From the NCBI GenBank assembly GCA_905234265.1, contig CAJOHJ010000008.1, positions 1 through 64,000 on the forward strand: 64,000 nucleotides of DNA, given 5' to 3'. The notes beneath the pieces are model-generated. The model saw nothing but the letters and a program-made list of their open reading frames with translations. It did not search any database and was not told where the DNA came from. A program made the position numbers and the translations under genes. The stretch comes from an uncultured Prevotella sp. Lineage in GTDB: Bacteria > Bacteroidota > Bacteroidia > Bacteroidales > Bacteroidaceae. Positions 32,435 through 40,602 of the stretch are shown here, in pieces; within the stretch, counting starts at the first letter, position 1; every line of letters starts with the position of its first letter.

Positions 32435-33069
32435 TGCTTGATAGTCTTAATAATCTTAATAAGGTTGTTTAGTATGGTTTCCTTGCGCCCCATTTTGGCA
32501 CAGGCCTCAATGATGCTTATATCAAATGACGGCAGCTCGTCTACATCGAAACGAATGTCTTCTTCCAGATACTGCCACAGTGTTTTTACCGACTGAGACG
32601 GCACGTATCTGTCCCACAAGATGAAGTCGCACAAGGCTTTTTCGCGAGAGGCCATGAGGAACGTCACTCCATCTTCCTCGATGCTGCGAATGCCGATAGA
32701 GAAATAGTCGGGCCTCACCTGGTTGTAGGTAAATCGGCCCAACGAATTCTCAAACGTCCTTGTTTGCTTGGTAGTGACCGATGTCATAGTGTAGACTCGC
32801 TCAGGTATAAGACCATACCACCGAAGTGCCCAATGCTCGGATACGTATGAGGGCCCATAGATATGGTTGGCACACAGGGCAGTATTGATGAACTTGCCAC
32901 TTACTTCGTGGCTTACGACGTAAAGGCCACGTTTCAACCGAATCAGCTGCCCGTCCTTCTCCAGAGCGAGTATTTTCTTTTCTGGGGCAGCAAGGCCATT
33001 AAAGCACGACATCAATATGCCTGCCTGTACAGGGACGTTCCCCAACTGAAGTAACGGATTCTTCTTCAT
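32431..33069 (-). CDS. abiEi: AbiEi-type antitoxin (type IV TA)
   Basis: A 212-residue antitoxin. An N-terminal winged helix (LMSCFNGLAAPEKKILALEKDGQLIRLKRGLYVVS) is followed by the AbiEi domain (GPSYVSEHWALRWYGLIPERVYTMTSVTTKQTRTFENSLGRFTYNQV, with REKALCDFILWDRY further on). It would repress the operon through its N-terminal domain and counteract AbiEii. It precedes and overlaps the toxin gene by 4 bases. A -7 box lies 21 bases upstream of its start. Confidence 0.9.
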   Translation of the reverse strand: MKKNPLLQLGNVPVQAGILMSCFNGLAAPEKKILALEKDGQLIRLKRGLYVVSHEVSGKFINTALCANHIYGPSYVSEHWALRWYGLIPERVYTMTSVTTKQTRTFENSLGRFTYNQVRPDYFSIGIRSIEEDGVTFLMASREKALCDFILWDRYVPSQSVKTLWQYLEEDIRFDVDELPSFDISIIEACAKMGRKETILNNLIKIIKTIKQ

Positions 33070-33089
33070 CTATGATTGCTTTTCGGTGG

Positions 33090-33097
33090 CAAAAGTA
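33090..33097 (-). promoter_or_regulatory. -7 element of the abiE operon
   Basis: Minus-strand TACTTTTG (33097-33090), 20 bases before the antitoxin start. No clear -33 TTG at the expected distance. Confidence 0.5.
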
Positions 33098-33189
33098 ATA
33101 AAAAATAAAGCAGAAAAGGAAGAAAAACTTCCTTTTCTGTACGAGAATTAATAGTTTTTAGTATTTAGAAGGCTTTAGCTGAGAAACAG

Positions 33190-33224
33190 ACAGTGCAGCG
33201 CGTCGTCGCGATGCGCTGCACTGT
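33190..33224 (-). terminator. Strong 12-bp hairpin beyond the thioredoxin-like gene
   Basis: ACAGTGCAGCGC (33190-33201) pairs perfectly with GCGCTGCACTGT (33213-33224). It lies about 57 bases past the stop at 33281, before the abiE promoter. On the minus strand CTGTTTCTC follows, so intrinsic termination is possible but not canonical. Confidence 0.5.
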
Positions 33225-33280
33225 GGGGGCCTTCGGGTCCCATTGGAATAGTAACTATTTACTAATTTATTTATGCCTGT

Positions 33281-35302
33281 TTATTTCATTTTCAGCGGAA
33301 AGCTGCGCACCATGGCTTTCAGCGACTCGCCGGCGATGCCGGTGCAGACGATGCGGCCCTTGGGATCGAAGACGATGGTTTCGGGCAGGGCCTGGATGCC
33401 GTGGGCTTGCACCACTTCCGATGCCCACTGCTCGTACGTCTTCTCGTCTGTGGCAGGTGCCGACAGATGTTCGTACGTCAGGTTGCGGGCCTTTACGTAG
33501 CGGCGCCATGTCTGCTTGTCGCTGTCGAGGGCGAATCCGATGACGCGCAGGTTCTTGCCCTGATGCTCTCTGGCTATCTGCTTCATGACCTTGCAACTGC
33601 TGCGCGTAAGGATTTCATTGGACGACCAGAAGTTCAGCACTACGTAGTCGCCGTGGCCGATGAAGTCGGCGAGCCTGTGCCTGACGCCAGCAGTGTCAAC
33701 ACACTCGCCGTCGTGAAAGCGCTGGCCGGTCTGCCGCTTCTGCAGTCCTTCGTACCACCGCCACACGGGCTGCAGGGCTATGTGGTTGCTGTAGGGGCGG
33801 TCTTTGCTGAGGCAGTGCGACAGCTCGTCGAGTGTCATTTCCGTGAAGTTGTCGGCCAGATACCATGCCGGGATTAGATTGTCAGTGTTCTCGTCGATGA
33901 ACTGCATCTGTAGGCGGTGGGCATCGGCGGCGAGGCTGCTGAAACCCTCAGCGTCCATGACCTCGAACTCATGGTTGAAGCCGAAGTTGCTGACGTATTT
34001 CCTCAATTCAGGCTTCAGGGCATTCAGCCGTCGCTGGCAGTCGGCGAAGCGTTCGTTCTGCGGCGAGCCGGTCAGCGTCGTCTGCGTGAGGTCGACGGTA
34101 GTGGCGGTGCTGTCGGCAAAGAACAGCAGCCTGTGTCCCTCGCTGTCGGACACCTCTAACAGACGGCCTTGGTGGAAGTCGCCTAAAAACATGAACTGTC
34201 CGTTGTCGACGTCGACCACATACGACAGGTTGTCCTTGGGAAATACTCCCCGAATGGTGATGCTGCGCACGCCGGCCGGCGCCTTGCCCGACAGCGACAC
34301 CTGGCTGATGTCGTCAGGCTTAAGCGCGCCGTCCTTGCTGATGCTATATTTCAGCGTCATCTTTTGCTCCTCCTCAGGATTGTAGAAGGGACCTCCGGTG
34401 GTGTATTCATACTCGGTGACGGCCGTCGACAGCGGCTCAAGCTTCTTCAGCAGACCGTTGACGGCCTGTTCAATCATTCTGCCCCGCCTGCTGTGCTGCT
34501 CTTCGTCGCTGAGCATGGGCAGTGTGCTTTTCACTTCGCTCCACTGGCGGAGGATGATGCGTCCCTTGTATCCGTCCAGCAGAGTCTTCAGCAAGTACGC
34601 AATGGCGTCGCAGTTCTGTTCGTTGCCGCTCTGCTTGTTCTGCCGGTACAGGTCGGAGAGGTACCGCGTCTGTGCCTCCAGAGTTTCATAGAGTGCCTGC
34701 TGGCTGCTGCCTATAGGTCGGCGTGCGGCTATGTCCTTCGGCTCCCATGGATTTTCCTGCATGAACGGACTCATCTGCCAGATGCCGCCATAGAATTTGA
34801 ACAGTTGTCCGTCGGTGATGTGGAATTTCTGTCCGTTGCGGTCGGTGAGGTCGTCCTCGAACCACATCACGCCGTAGCTGGTCAGCCCTGTCGTGTCGCG
34901 GAAGTTCAGGATGAGGAAGTTGTAGTTGTCTTTTATGTCGAATGTGCCAGAGATGCCGTGGTAGTAGTTGTCCCTGCGGTTGTATACCAGTGCGGCAAAA
35001 GGCTTTTCGCCGTCGTCGACGCTGTGGAAGTAGCTGCTGGCGGCTTGTGCCGTCTGCTCAGCGAAAGCGGCCGTCAGAGCCGTCAGTGCTGCAGGCCGTG
35101 CAGTGGTGCCGGTGGCGGCTACGTGCTTGAATGCCCACTGCTGCTGATTGTGGCTCCAGTGGGTGTCCATGGTCATCAGTTTGCTGCTGCTGAGGAAACT
35201 GCTGACGGCCTTGTCCATGGCCGCAATTCCGCTTGGCGTCTGGGCGTGAAGGGCAGTGCTTAGCATGACTGCCAGTGTGATGATGCAGAGTCTTGGTTTC
35301 AT
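33281..35302 (-). CDS. Exported protein with C-terminal TlpA/thioredoxin-like domain lacking CxxC
   Basis: A 673-residue protein with a signal peptide (residues 1-20, ending ALHAQ) and a large region of unrecognised beta-rich sequence. A thioredoxin-like TlpA domain occupies about residues 535-673 (VVLNFWSSNEILTRSSCKVMKQIAREHQGKNLRVIGFALDSDKQTWRRYV, then GIQALPETIVFDPKGRIVCTGIAG). The usual CxxC after the FW motif is missing; only one Cys remains nearby, so it should not be a classical disulfide oxidoreductase. The frame extends to 35395, but the signal peptide fixes the start at 35302. It follows the anti-sigma-like gene by 55 bases in the ECF operon. Confidence 0.8.
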   Translation of the reverse strand: MKPRLCIITLAVMLSTALHAQTPSGIAAMDKAVSSFLSSSKLMTMDTHWSHNQQQWAFKHVAATGTTARPAALTALTAAFAEQTAQAASSYFHSVDDGEKPFAALVYNRRDNYYHGISGTFDIKDNYNFLILNFRDTTGLTSYGVMWFEDDLTDRNGQKFHITDGQLFKFYGGIWQMSPFMQENPWEPKDIAARRPIGSSQQALYETLEAQTRYLSDLYRQNKQSGNEQNCDAIAYLLKTLLDGYKGRIILRQWSEVKSTLPMLSDEEQHSRRGRMIEQAVNGLLKKLEPLSTAVTEYEYTTGGPFYNPEEEQKMTLKYSISKDGALKPDDISQVSLSGKAPAGVRSITIRGVFPKDNLSYVVDVDNGQFMFLGDFHQGRLLEVSDSEGHRLLFFADSTATTVDLTQTTLTGSPQNERFADCQRRLNALKPELRKYVSNFGFNHEFEVMDAEGFSSLAADAHRLQMQFIDENTDNLIPAWYLADNFTEMTLDELSHCLSKDRPYSNHIALQPVWRWYEGLQKRQTGQRFHDGECVDTAGVRHRLADFIGHGDYVVLNFWSSNEILTRSSCKVMKQIAREHQGKNLRVIGFALDSDKQTWRRYVKARNLTYEHLSAPATDEKTYEQWASEVVQAHGIQALPETIVFDPKGRIVCTGIAGESLKAMVRSFPLKMK

Positions 35303-35357
35303 AGTCTGATGTCGTATGATGGTTGTTGTTGCTTCTTGTCTGTTGTCGTTCCGTCTG

Positions 35358-35948
35358 TCATTCCGACAGTGCTGTCTGTCGCAGGCTGTCGGCAATGATG
35401 CCGTTAAGCAGCAGGCGGTTTACCAGCTGGCCGAGACGTGCGTCGGCGCGTATGAGTCTTTCGACGTTGGCTTCGTAGCAGCTTTCGCTGACAGCCTCCA
35501 GGCCGGCCTCTATTTTGGCTATGTAGTATTCCATGCTGTCGGCAGGCTCAGGGGCCGGCGTAACATGCGGAGATAATTTTTTATCTCTGTGAGATAATTT
35601 CGTAACATGCGGAGATATTTTTTTATCTCTGTGAGATAATTTCGTAACATGCAGAGATAATTTTTTATCTCTGTGAGATAATTCCGTAACATGCAGAGAT
35701 AATTTCCTCTCTGGTGCGGCAGGCTCTTCCCGGTGCCATGTCGGCACCAGAAGCAGGGCTATGGCCGCCGCTGCTGCCAGCCCCCAGAGGGCTATGCGCC
35801 TTGCCGTGCTGTTGCGGGTGCCGGTGGTCTGCCGCAGCACGCCCGCCACGAAGTCTTCAGGCACTTCCGTCCTGGGGCGTCTGGCTTCGAGCCGTCCCAG
35901 AGCTTCGCGCAGTTCGTCGTGCATGTTGGTATTGTCGTTATTGTTCAT
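35358..35948 (-). CDS. Membrane anti-sigma-factor-like protein with 14-residue repeats
   Basis: A 196-residue single-pass protein following an ECF sigma gene, with an 11-base overlap. Residues 1-45 are a short cytoplasmic, probably helical part. The transmembrane segment lies near 51-67 (IALWGLAAAAAIALLLVP). Residues about 82-130 consist of 3.5 copies of a 14-residue unit (KLSLHVTKLSHRDK type), encoded by a DNA array of the 21-bp repeat family. A helical C-terminal domain follows (YYIAKIEAGLEAVSESCYEANVERLIRADARL). Position and topology suggest an anti-sigma factor. The repeat looks like an invasion of the periplasmic linker that kept the frame. Confidence 0.78.
   Translation of the reverse strand: MNNNDNTNMHDELREALGRLEARRPRTEVPEDFVAGVLRQTTGTRNSTARRIALWGLAAAAAIALLLVPTWHREEPAAPERKLSLHVTELSHRDKKLSLHVTKLSHRDKKISPHVTKLSHRDKKLSPHVTPAPEPADSMEYYIAKIEAGLEAVSESCYEANVERLIRADARLGQLVNRLLLNGIIADSLRQTALSE
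35560..35706. repeat. ATTATCTC-family array inside the anti-sigma-like gene
   Basis: Exact 42-bp period (two 21-bp units) at 35560, 35602, 35644 and 35686, the last copy partial. Each copy starts GTAACATGCRGAGATA and contains the hairpin GAGATAA-TTTT-TTATCTC. Because 42 bases equal 14 codons the host gene stays open. Read on the minus strand, the units match those at 48527 and 63693. Confidence 0.9.
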
Positions 35949-36450
35949 TGCTGTCGGTTTTAATCATTCCTTGTAGTCGTTTTCTTATCCTGTGCAGTCG
36001 CACGGCCAGAGCGTTGGCAGGCGCGTCCATGATGTAGGCAATGTCGCGCAGCGGACGGTCGTCGTAGTAGTATAGGTGCAGCAGCAGTTGGTCGTTGGGC
36101 GGCAGGTGGCCGATGGCCTTTTCCAGCCTTTCTATGCGTTCCTCGCGGTTCAGTGGTGCTTCGTCGTCGGCAGTGTCGGCAATGTGCATGTCGCTGATGT
36201 CTACGGTGTGCGGCGGCTGCCTGCGCAGGCGGTTCAGCGCTTCGTTGTAGGTAATTCTCAGCAGCCACGTCAGCAGGGTAGCCTCGCCGCGGAAGGTGTC
36301 CAGCTGTCGGAAAGCCTTCACGAAGGCGTCCTGTGCCGTCTCCTCGGCATCCTCGCGGCTGTGCAGCAGCCGGCAGGCGAAGTCAATCACCTGCGCAGCG
36401 TTCTGGCGCACCAGTAGTGCAAAGTCCTGCTTGCTGACGGTATGTTTCAT
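35938..36450 (-). CDS. ECF (sigma-70 family) RNA polymerase sigma factor
   Basis: A 170-residue ECF sigma factor. Region 2 is AAQVIDFACRLLHSREDAEETAQDAFVKAFRQLDTFRGEATLLTWLLRITYNEALNRLRR, about residues 19-80. Region 4 is LEKAIGHLPPNDQLLLHLYYYDDRPLRDIAYIMDAPANALAVRLHRIRKRLQ, about 108-160. First gene of an operon with the anti-sigma-like and thioredoxin-like genes. A 10-bp inverted repeat with an AT-rich centre lies upstream (36469-36498) and may be its autoregulated promoter. Confidence 0.95.
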   Translation of the reverse strand: MKHTVSKQDFALLVRQNAAQVIDFACRLLHSREDAEETAQDAFVKAFRQLDTFRGEATLLTWLLRITYNEALNRLRRQPPHTVDISDMHIADTADDEAPLNREERIERLEKAIGHLPPNDQLLLHLYYYDDRPLRDIAYIMDAPANALAVRLHRIRKRLQGMIKTDSNEQ

Positions 36451-36468
36451 TTTTCATATAAAAAGACA

Positions 36469-36498
36469 GCACATCCTGCGAAATATTACAGGATGTGC
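36469..36498 (-). promoter_or_regulatory. Inverted repeat/promoter upstream of the ECF sigma gene
   Basis: GCACATCCTG (36469-36478) and CAGGATGTGC (36489-36498) are perfect 10-bp arms around CGAAATATTA. On the minus strand the centre reads TGTAATATTTCGC, nearly identical to the element upstream of the beta-barrel gene at 29011. It lies 19 bases from the sigma start codon and could be the sigma factor's own promoter, or a terminator for CcsBA. Confidence 0.45.
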
Positions 36499-36522
36499 CG
36501 TTAAAAAAAGTTATCCGGAAGG

Positions 36523-38799
36523 CTATGCGTAGCTGTGCATGCCGCCCAGCAGGTAGTTGACGCCGAAGTAGGTCATGAGGATGGTGAGGAAGGCCTGCAC
36601 CATGTAGAGGCTGTAGAACAGAGGCCGCTGGAAACGGCTGAGCGATGACGAGTGCAGCGGCACTGAGTAGACCATGAACGTGATGAGCGCCCACGACTCC
36701 TTGGGGTCCCACGACCAGTAGCTGCCCCACGACACATTGGCCCACACGGCCCCGAGGAAAATGCCTATGGCGAGCAGGAAGACTGCCGGATAGAGCAGCA
36801 GCCGGGAGAAGTCGGCAGCGTGGGTGGCCTCGGCGGTGCGCCTCTTGTGCAGCAGGACGATGGTCTGCACGCCCAGCAGCACCTGCAGGGCGAACAGTGC
36901 GTAGGCCACCATTACCGTCATGACGTGCATCGACAGCAGGGGCGACGCCAGCACGGGCATCAGCGGAGTGACCTGCGGCGAGCCGCTGGCCAGCACCGAC
37001 ACCAGCAGGCAGAAGCATGCCACCAGCGGGCCGAAGCCGGTAAGCACCGGCAGGCGGCGCTGCAGCAGCAGCGTCAGCACCAGCAGAGTCCAGGCCATGA
37101 ACTGCATGGTCTCGAAGCCATTGCTCAGCGGCACGTGGCCGCTGACTGTCCAGCGCAGCACCAGCAGGACGGTGAGCCATAGTGTCAGCAGCCAGACGAA
37201 GGCCATGGTCGCCAGCCGCACGGGGCGTCGGCTCATCACTCGCCAGCCGCCGCTGACCATCACCGCCAGCAGCAGGCTCAGCGTGAGCGACAGGAAGACG
37301 GGCCACTTGGGCGCGCTCAACCGGTTGTAGGCCAGCTCGGCCTGCGTCAGCGACTCGCCGGGCAGCACGTCGCCGGCCATCTCGCGCTGGAAGAGCTTGA
37401 TTTTGGCTATTATCTCCAACGCCCTGTCCGTCTGTCCGGTGACGATGGCCTCCGTGAGGAAGTCCATGGCCTGCTTTATGAAGAACTGCTCCCTGACGGG
37501 TATCTCGCGGGGCAGCGACTGCGCCCCTGGCGAGTACCAGCTGACCTGTCCGCCGAGTTTGTATGGGAACAGGCGCAGCATCTGGCCGCGATAGAACATC
37601 CCCACCACGTTGAATTTCTCGTCGGCCTGCATCAGGGCCTTGCGGCTGACAGTGCCGCGGCCCTGGCGCATCTCGTCGAGGGCGCCTTTCAGCTTATACT
37701 CGTTGTGTTGGTCGGTGAAGTCGCTGTAGGAGGCCCACTGGCCGTCTATTCCTAAAAGTTTCTGGATGTCGCGGTCCTTGATGCGGATGATTTTCTGCTG
37801 TTCCCACGGCGAATAGTATATCATCCAGCTGGCCATCACCTCGTCGGCCGTCAGACCATGCCACGAGACGCTGCCCGACAGCTTGGTGAGGAAGTCGGTG
37901 GCGGCAGTGTTCAGCGGACAGATGCGCCCGTTGTAGAGAACGTTGACCGTGCCGAGCCGCTGGGCTATGTGGCGGTCGACGGTCTGCAGCTGGGTGTTTG
38001 GTGATGGGTGTTGGGTGTTAGTACACGACGTAGTTCCTAATGCAATCATGCATCCCGCGATGAATGTCTGGCACCCAACATTCGTCACCCAACACCCGAC
38101 ACCCTTCACTTGCATGACCTTTCGGTAGAGGGCGCGCATGTGGGTCTTGCGCGACAGCATGGTGGCCACGATGCCTACAAGCAGCAGCAGATAGCCCGTA
38201 TAGGTGATGGCAATGCCGTAAGGGTCGAAGCAGACGCCGAGCGACACGCCATTCCCGTCGCTGTCGTAGCCCGACTGGAACAGACGGTAGCCGTCGGCAC
38301 TGCCGATGTTGTTCATCGACACCACTATCTCGCTGCTATCTGCCGACGGGCCGCCGACGGTGATGATGCTCTGATAGTCCAGCGGCACGTCGGTGCCGGG
38401 ATAGTTGACAATGCGGAACTCCTTGAGCAGCAGCGTGAACGGCAGCCGCTGGCTCTGCCCCTTGGCATCGACATACTCAGTGGTCTGCTTGCCGACGCGC
38501 AGGCCGACTGTGCCGCGGCGAGCCGTCAGCCACGTGGTCAGCGCGCCAAGGAGTATGACGACGAACGACAGGTGCAGCACCATCACTCCTACGCGCTTGT
38601 AGAGCTGCTCGCGGAGCATGTAGACGCAAGCCGTGACGGTGAGCGCGGCCCACAGCAGTGCAAACCACCACGCGCCGTAGATGCGCTCGCCGACGAAGCT
38701 GCTGCTCGTTTGTTTCTCAACAATAGTGGCAAGCCCTATACACATTATTATTAATATGTATAGGGCGCCTATTAGCCAAAGTAGTTTTCGCTTAGACAA
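36523..38799 (-). CDS. ccsBA: Fused CcsBA cytochrome c haem lyase/exporter (System II)
   Basis: A 758-residue multi-pass protein that exports haem and attaches it to c-type apocytochromes. The N-terminal ResB/CcsB part (residues 1-215) has four membrane segments. A periplasmic domain follows (about 270-470), then the CcsA part, with the WWD-type haem motif WGSYWSWDPKESW near 690 and HVMTVMVAYALFALQVLLG. Around residues 228-270 (VKGVGCWVTNVGC ... CTNTQHPSPNTQ) the sequence is formed by arms of an imperfect inverted repeat (37991-38104) flanking one membrane segment. It lies upstream of the ECF operon and near the di-haem protein it would mature. Confidence 0.92.
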   Translation of the reverse strand: MSKRKLLWLIGALYILIIMCIGLATIVEKQTSSSFVGERIYGAWWFALLWAALTVTACVYMLREQLYKRVGVMVLHLSFVVILLGALTTWLTARRGTVGLRVGKQTTEYVDAKGQSQRLPFTLLLKEFRIVNYPGTDVPLDYQSIITVGGPSADSSEIVVSMNNIGSADGYRLFQSGYDSDGNGVSLGVCFDPYGIAITYTGYLLLLVGIVATMLSRKTHMRALYRKVMQVKGVGCWVTNVGCQTFIAGCMIALGTTSCTNTQHPSPNTQLQTVDRHIAQRLGTVNVLYNGRICPLNTAATDFLTKLSGSVSWHGLTADEVMASWMIYYSPWEQQKIIRIKDRDIQKLLGIDGQWASYSDFTDQHNEYKLKGALDEMRQGRGTVSRKALMQADEKFNVVGMFYRGQMLRLFPYKLGGQVSWYSPGAQSLPREIPVREQFFIKQAMDFLTEAIVTGQTDRALEIIAKIKLFQREMAGDVLPGESLTQAELAYNRLSAPKWPVFLSLTLSLLLAVMVSGGWRVMSRRPVRLATMAFVWLLTLWLTVLLVLRWTVSGHVPLSNGFETMQFMAWTLLVLTLLLQRRLPVLTGFGPLVACFCLLVSVLASGSPQVTPLMPVLASPLLSMHVMTVMVAYALFALQVLLGVQTIVLLHKRRTAEATHAADFSRLLLYPAVFLLAIGIFLGAVWANVSWGSYWSWDPKESWALITFMVYSVPLHSSSLSRFQRPLFYSLYMVQAFLTILMTYFGVNYLLGGMHSYA
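37991..38104. repeat. Imperfect long inverted repeat inside ccsBA
   Basis: Arms rich in GGGTGTTGGGTGTT (37991-38020) and CACCCAACACCCGACACCC (about 38072-38104) flank 50 bases that encode a membrane segment. In frame with ccsBA. Similar TQHPSP-coding sequence also appears in the DPP4-like gene near 3248-3266. Confidence 0.55.
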
Positions 38800-38821
38800 T
38801 TTTGTGTTTTTCGGTATAAGG

Positions 38822-40531
38822 TCAGATAGACTCTATGAAGTATACAATCTGGTCGCGCTGTGCCTTCGGCAGCTGGCGGAAGCGGACAACAGCGTCGTAG
38901 GCGTCGCTCTGTCCGCCCTCGTTACGACAGCCGTGCCACATGATGGCCTCTATGACGTTGCGCGCACGGCAGTCGTGCAGTCGCTCGACGCCGCTGCCAC
39001 ACTTGCTGGCAAGTCCGCGGCCCCAGAGCGGCGTGGTGCGGCACCAGCCGGTGCGTATGTCGTTCTTCATCCACAGCCGGTGCTGCACGAAGTCGGTGTA
39101 GGGCCAGATTTTCTGGTGAGGATAACGCGGCATGTCGTCGTCGGAGGTGAAGAACTTGGCAGGGTCTTGGATGTGGTCGTCGCCAGTCTCCCACGACGGG
39201 CGGTGGCATGTGGCGCAGCCAATCTGCGTGAACAGCTGCTTGCCCTGCTTGAAGTCGTCGGTGGTAGTGTTGCGTGCGGCAGGAACAGCCAGTCCGCGGT
39301 GCCAGATCATGAGGTTCGTGTACTGCTGGTCGCTCATTTCGGCGTCCAGCGACTTGCTTGTCAGGTATTTGTATATATCCTGCTCCAGATTGCCTGTGTG
39401 CCACTCTGGGTGATTATGCTGTGGGTCTACCAGGTTAATGTATTCCGTGAAACCATCCTGCACGTCAGGGTCCTTCGACGATGTCTCGGCGTAGTACTTG
39501 CCTGCGAGGTCGAGGTAATGATAGCGGCGGTCGGAGCGAGTCACGTTGGTGATGTTCCAGATGGCATTGGCGCCGGCAGCGTCGAGTATCGGGCCGCGGG
39601 AAAGTGCGTAAGTGTAGCGGCGCACGTATGGAGTGCCGTCGCCCTGCACAGCGTTTGAATAGTAGTTAGTCCATGCGTTGGCCGACTGGCTCCAATAGGC
39701 AGGGTTGAGTGCGTCGGTGCGGCCGATGCTGTTGAAGAACTCGCTTTCCTTCTTCCACTGGGCGGTGATGCTGTCGTCGGGAATGGCATCGGTCAAGCCG
39801 GTGCCGTAGATGCCGATGGTGGATTCGAGCAAAACGCCTATCTCGGAGTTGTATTCTGCCTCTGTCAGCGTCACGTCCTCGCCGCCGCGGCTGACAACCA
39901 CGGGAGCGTAGAATGCCGAGTAGTCGATGCTTACTTCAGGATATATGAGGCTGTATTTTTCGCCGTCGGGGAACTGGTTGTTCCACTCGTCGGTGTAGTC
40001 GGGCCAGCTGATGTTGATCTTGCTTTCGTCGATGGGGGCCTTGAAAGGCTTCACGGCTCCCGTCTGAGGCATGCCGGCAACGGAGCGGATGTAGGCGTTG
40101 GTAAGCTTGTCGTAGACTACCAGCAGATATCCATTGCGGTGATTGTCGGCCTTGTAGCTCGTCTGGCGCGCACCGTGACCGTAGCCGGGGTGGCAGTAGA
40201 GGCAGCCGCGGCGAACGTACACGGGGCCGAGGCCATGGAAAGCGCCGCTGGTGTTGGTGTTGAATTCTTTCTCGAACATGTACTCGCCCTCGTTGAAGGC
40301 GGTCATCATGCCTGCATTCTCAACGGCCTTGGTGGGCTGCTCGAAGGCTGTGGACGTATTGACGGCTGTGGTGCCAAGCTGTCCGCCGGCGTAGTAGTCT
40401 TCTGGATAGTCGGTTGGCGTCGGGTCGCCGATGTCCCACGTAGTCGGACTGTCACCATCGGTGCTGCTGCAGCCGGTGGTGACAATCAAGCCCATGAGAC
40501 CAACCACGAAAATGGATAGTCTGTTCATCAT
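38822..40531 (-). CDS. Di-haem oxidoreductase lipoprotein (thiol oxidoreductase/DHOR family)
   Basis: A 569-residue lipoprotein (signal LIVTTGC, lipidated Cys near 21) with two c-type haem motifs, CLYCH near residue 110 and CATCH near 438. The overall layout is that of the di-haem oxidoreductase (DUF1111) family. The C-terminal part holds GWCRTTPLWGRGLASKCG and IEAIMWHG, typical of the second haem domain. Maturation would need the CcsBA protein encoded next to it. The imelysin gene lies 71 bases upstream on the same strand, a pairing seen in iron-regulated imelysin loci, so a role in iron or electron transfer at the outer membrane is inferred. Start could be either of two adjacent ATGs. Confidence 0.9.
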   Translation of the reverse strand: MMNRLSIFVVGLMGLIVTTGCSSTDGDSPTTWDIGDPTPTDYPEDYYAGGQLGTTAVNTSTAFEQPTKAVENAGMMTAFNEGEYMFEKEFNTNTSGAFHGLGPVYVRRGCLYCHPGYGHGARQTSYKADNHRNGYLLVVYDKLTNAYIRSVAGMPQTGAVKPFKAPIDESKINISWPDYTDEWNNQFPDGEKYSLIYPEVSIDYSAFYAPVVVSRGGEDVTLTEAEYNSEIGVLLESTIGIYGTGLTDAIPDDSITAQWKKESEFFNSIGRTDALNPAYWSQSANAWTNYYSNAVQGDGTPYVRRYTYALSRGPILDAAGANAIWNITNVTRSDRRYHYLDLAGKYYAETSSKDPDVQDGFTEYINLVDPQHNHPEWHTGNLEQDIYKYLTSKSLDAEMSDQQYTNLMIWHRGLAVPAARNTTTDDFKQGKQLFTQIGCATCHRPSWETGDDHIQDPAKFFTSDDDMPRYPHQKIWPYTDFVQHRLWMKNDIRTGWCRTTPLWGRGLASKCGSGVERLHDCRARNVIEAIMWHGCRNEGGQSDAYDAVVRFRQLPKAQRDQIVYFIESI

Positions 40532-40602
40532 TATTAGGTATTAGGATTTATTTGTTGTTTTGTTTGTTGCAATATGGTGTTTCGCCAGTGTCATGCTCGC
40601 TT

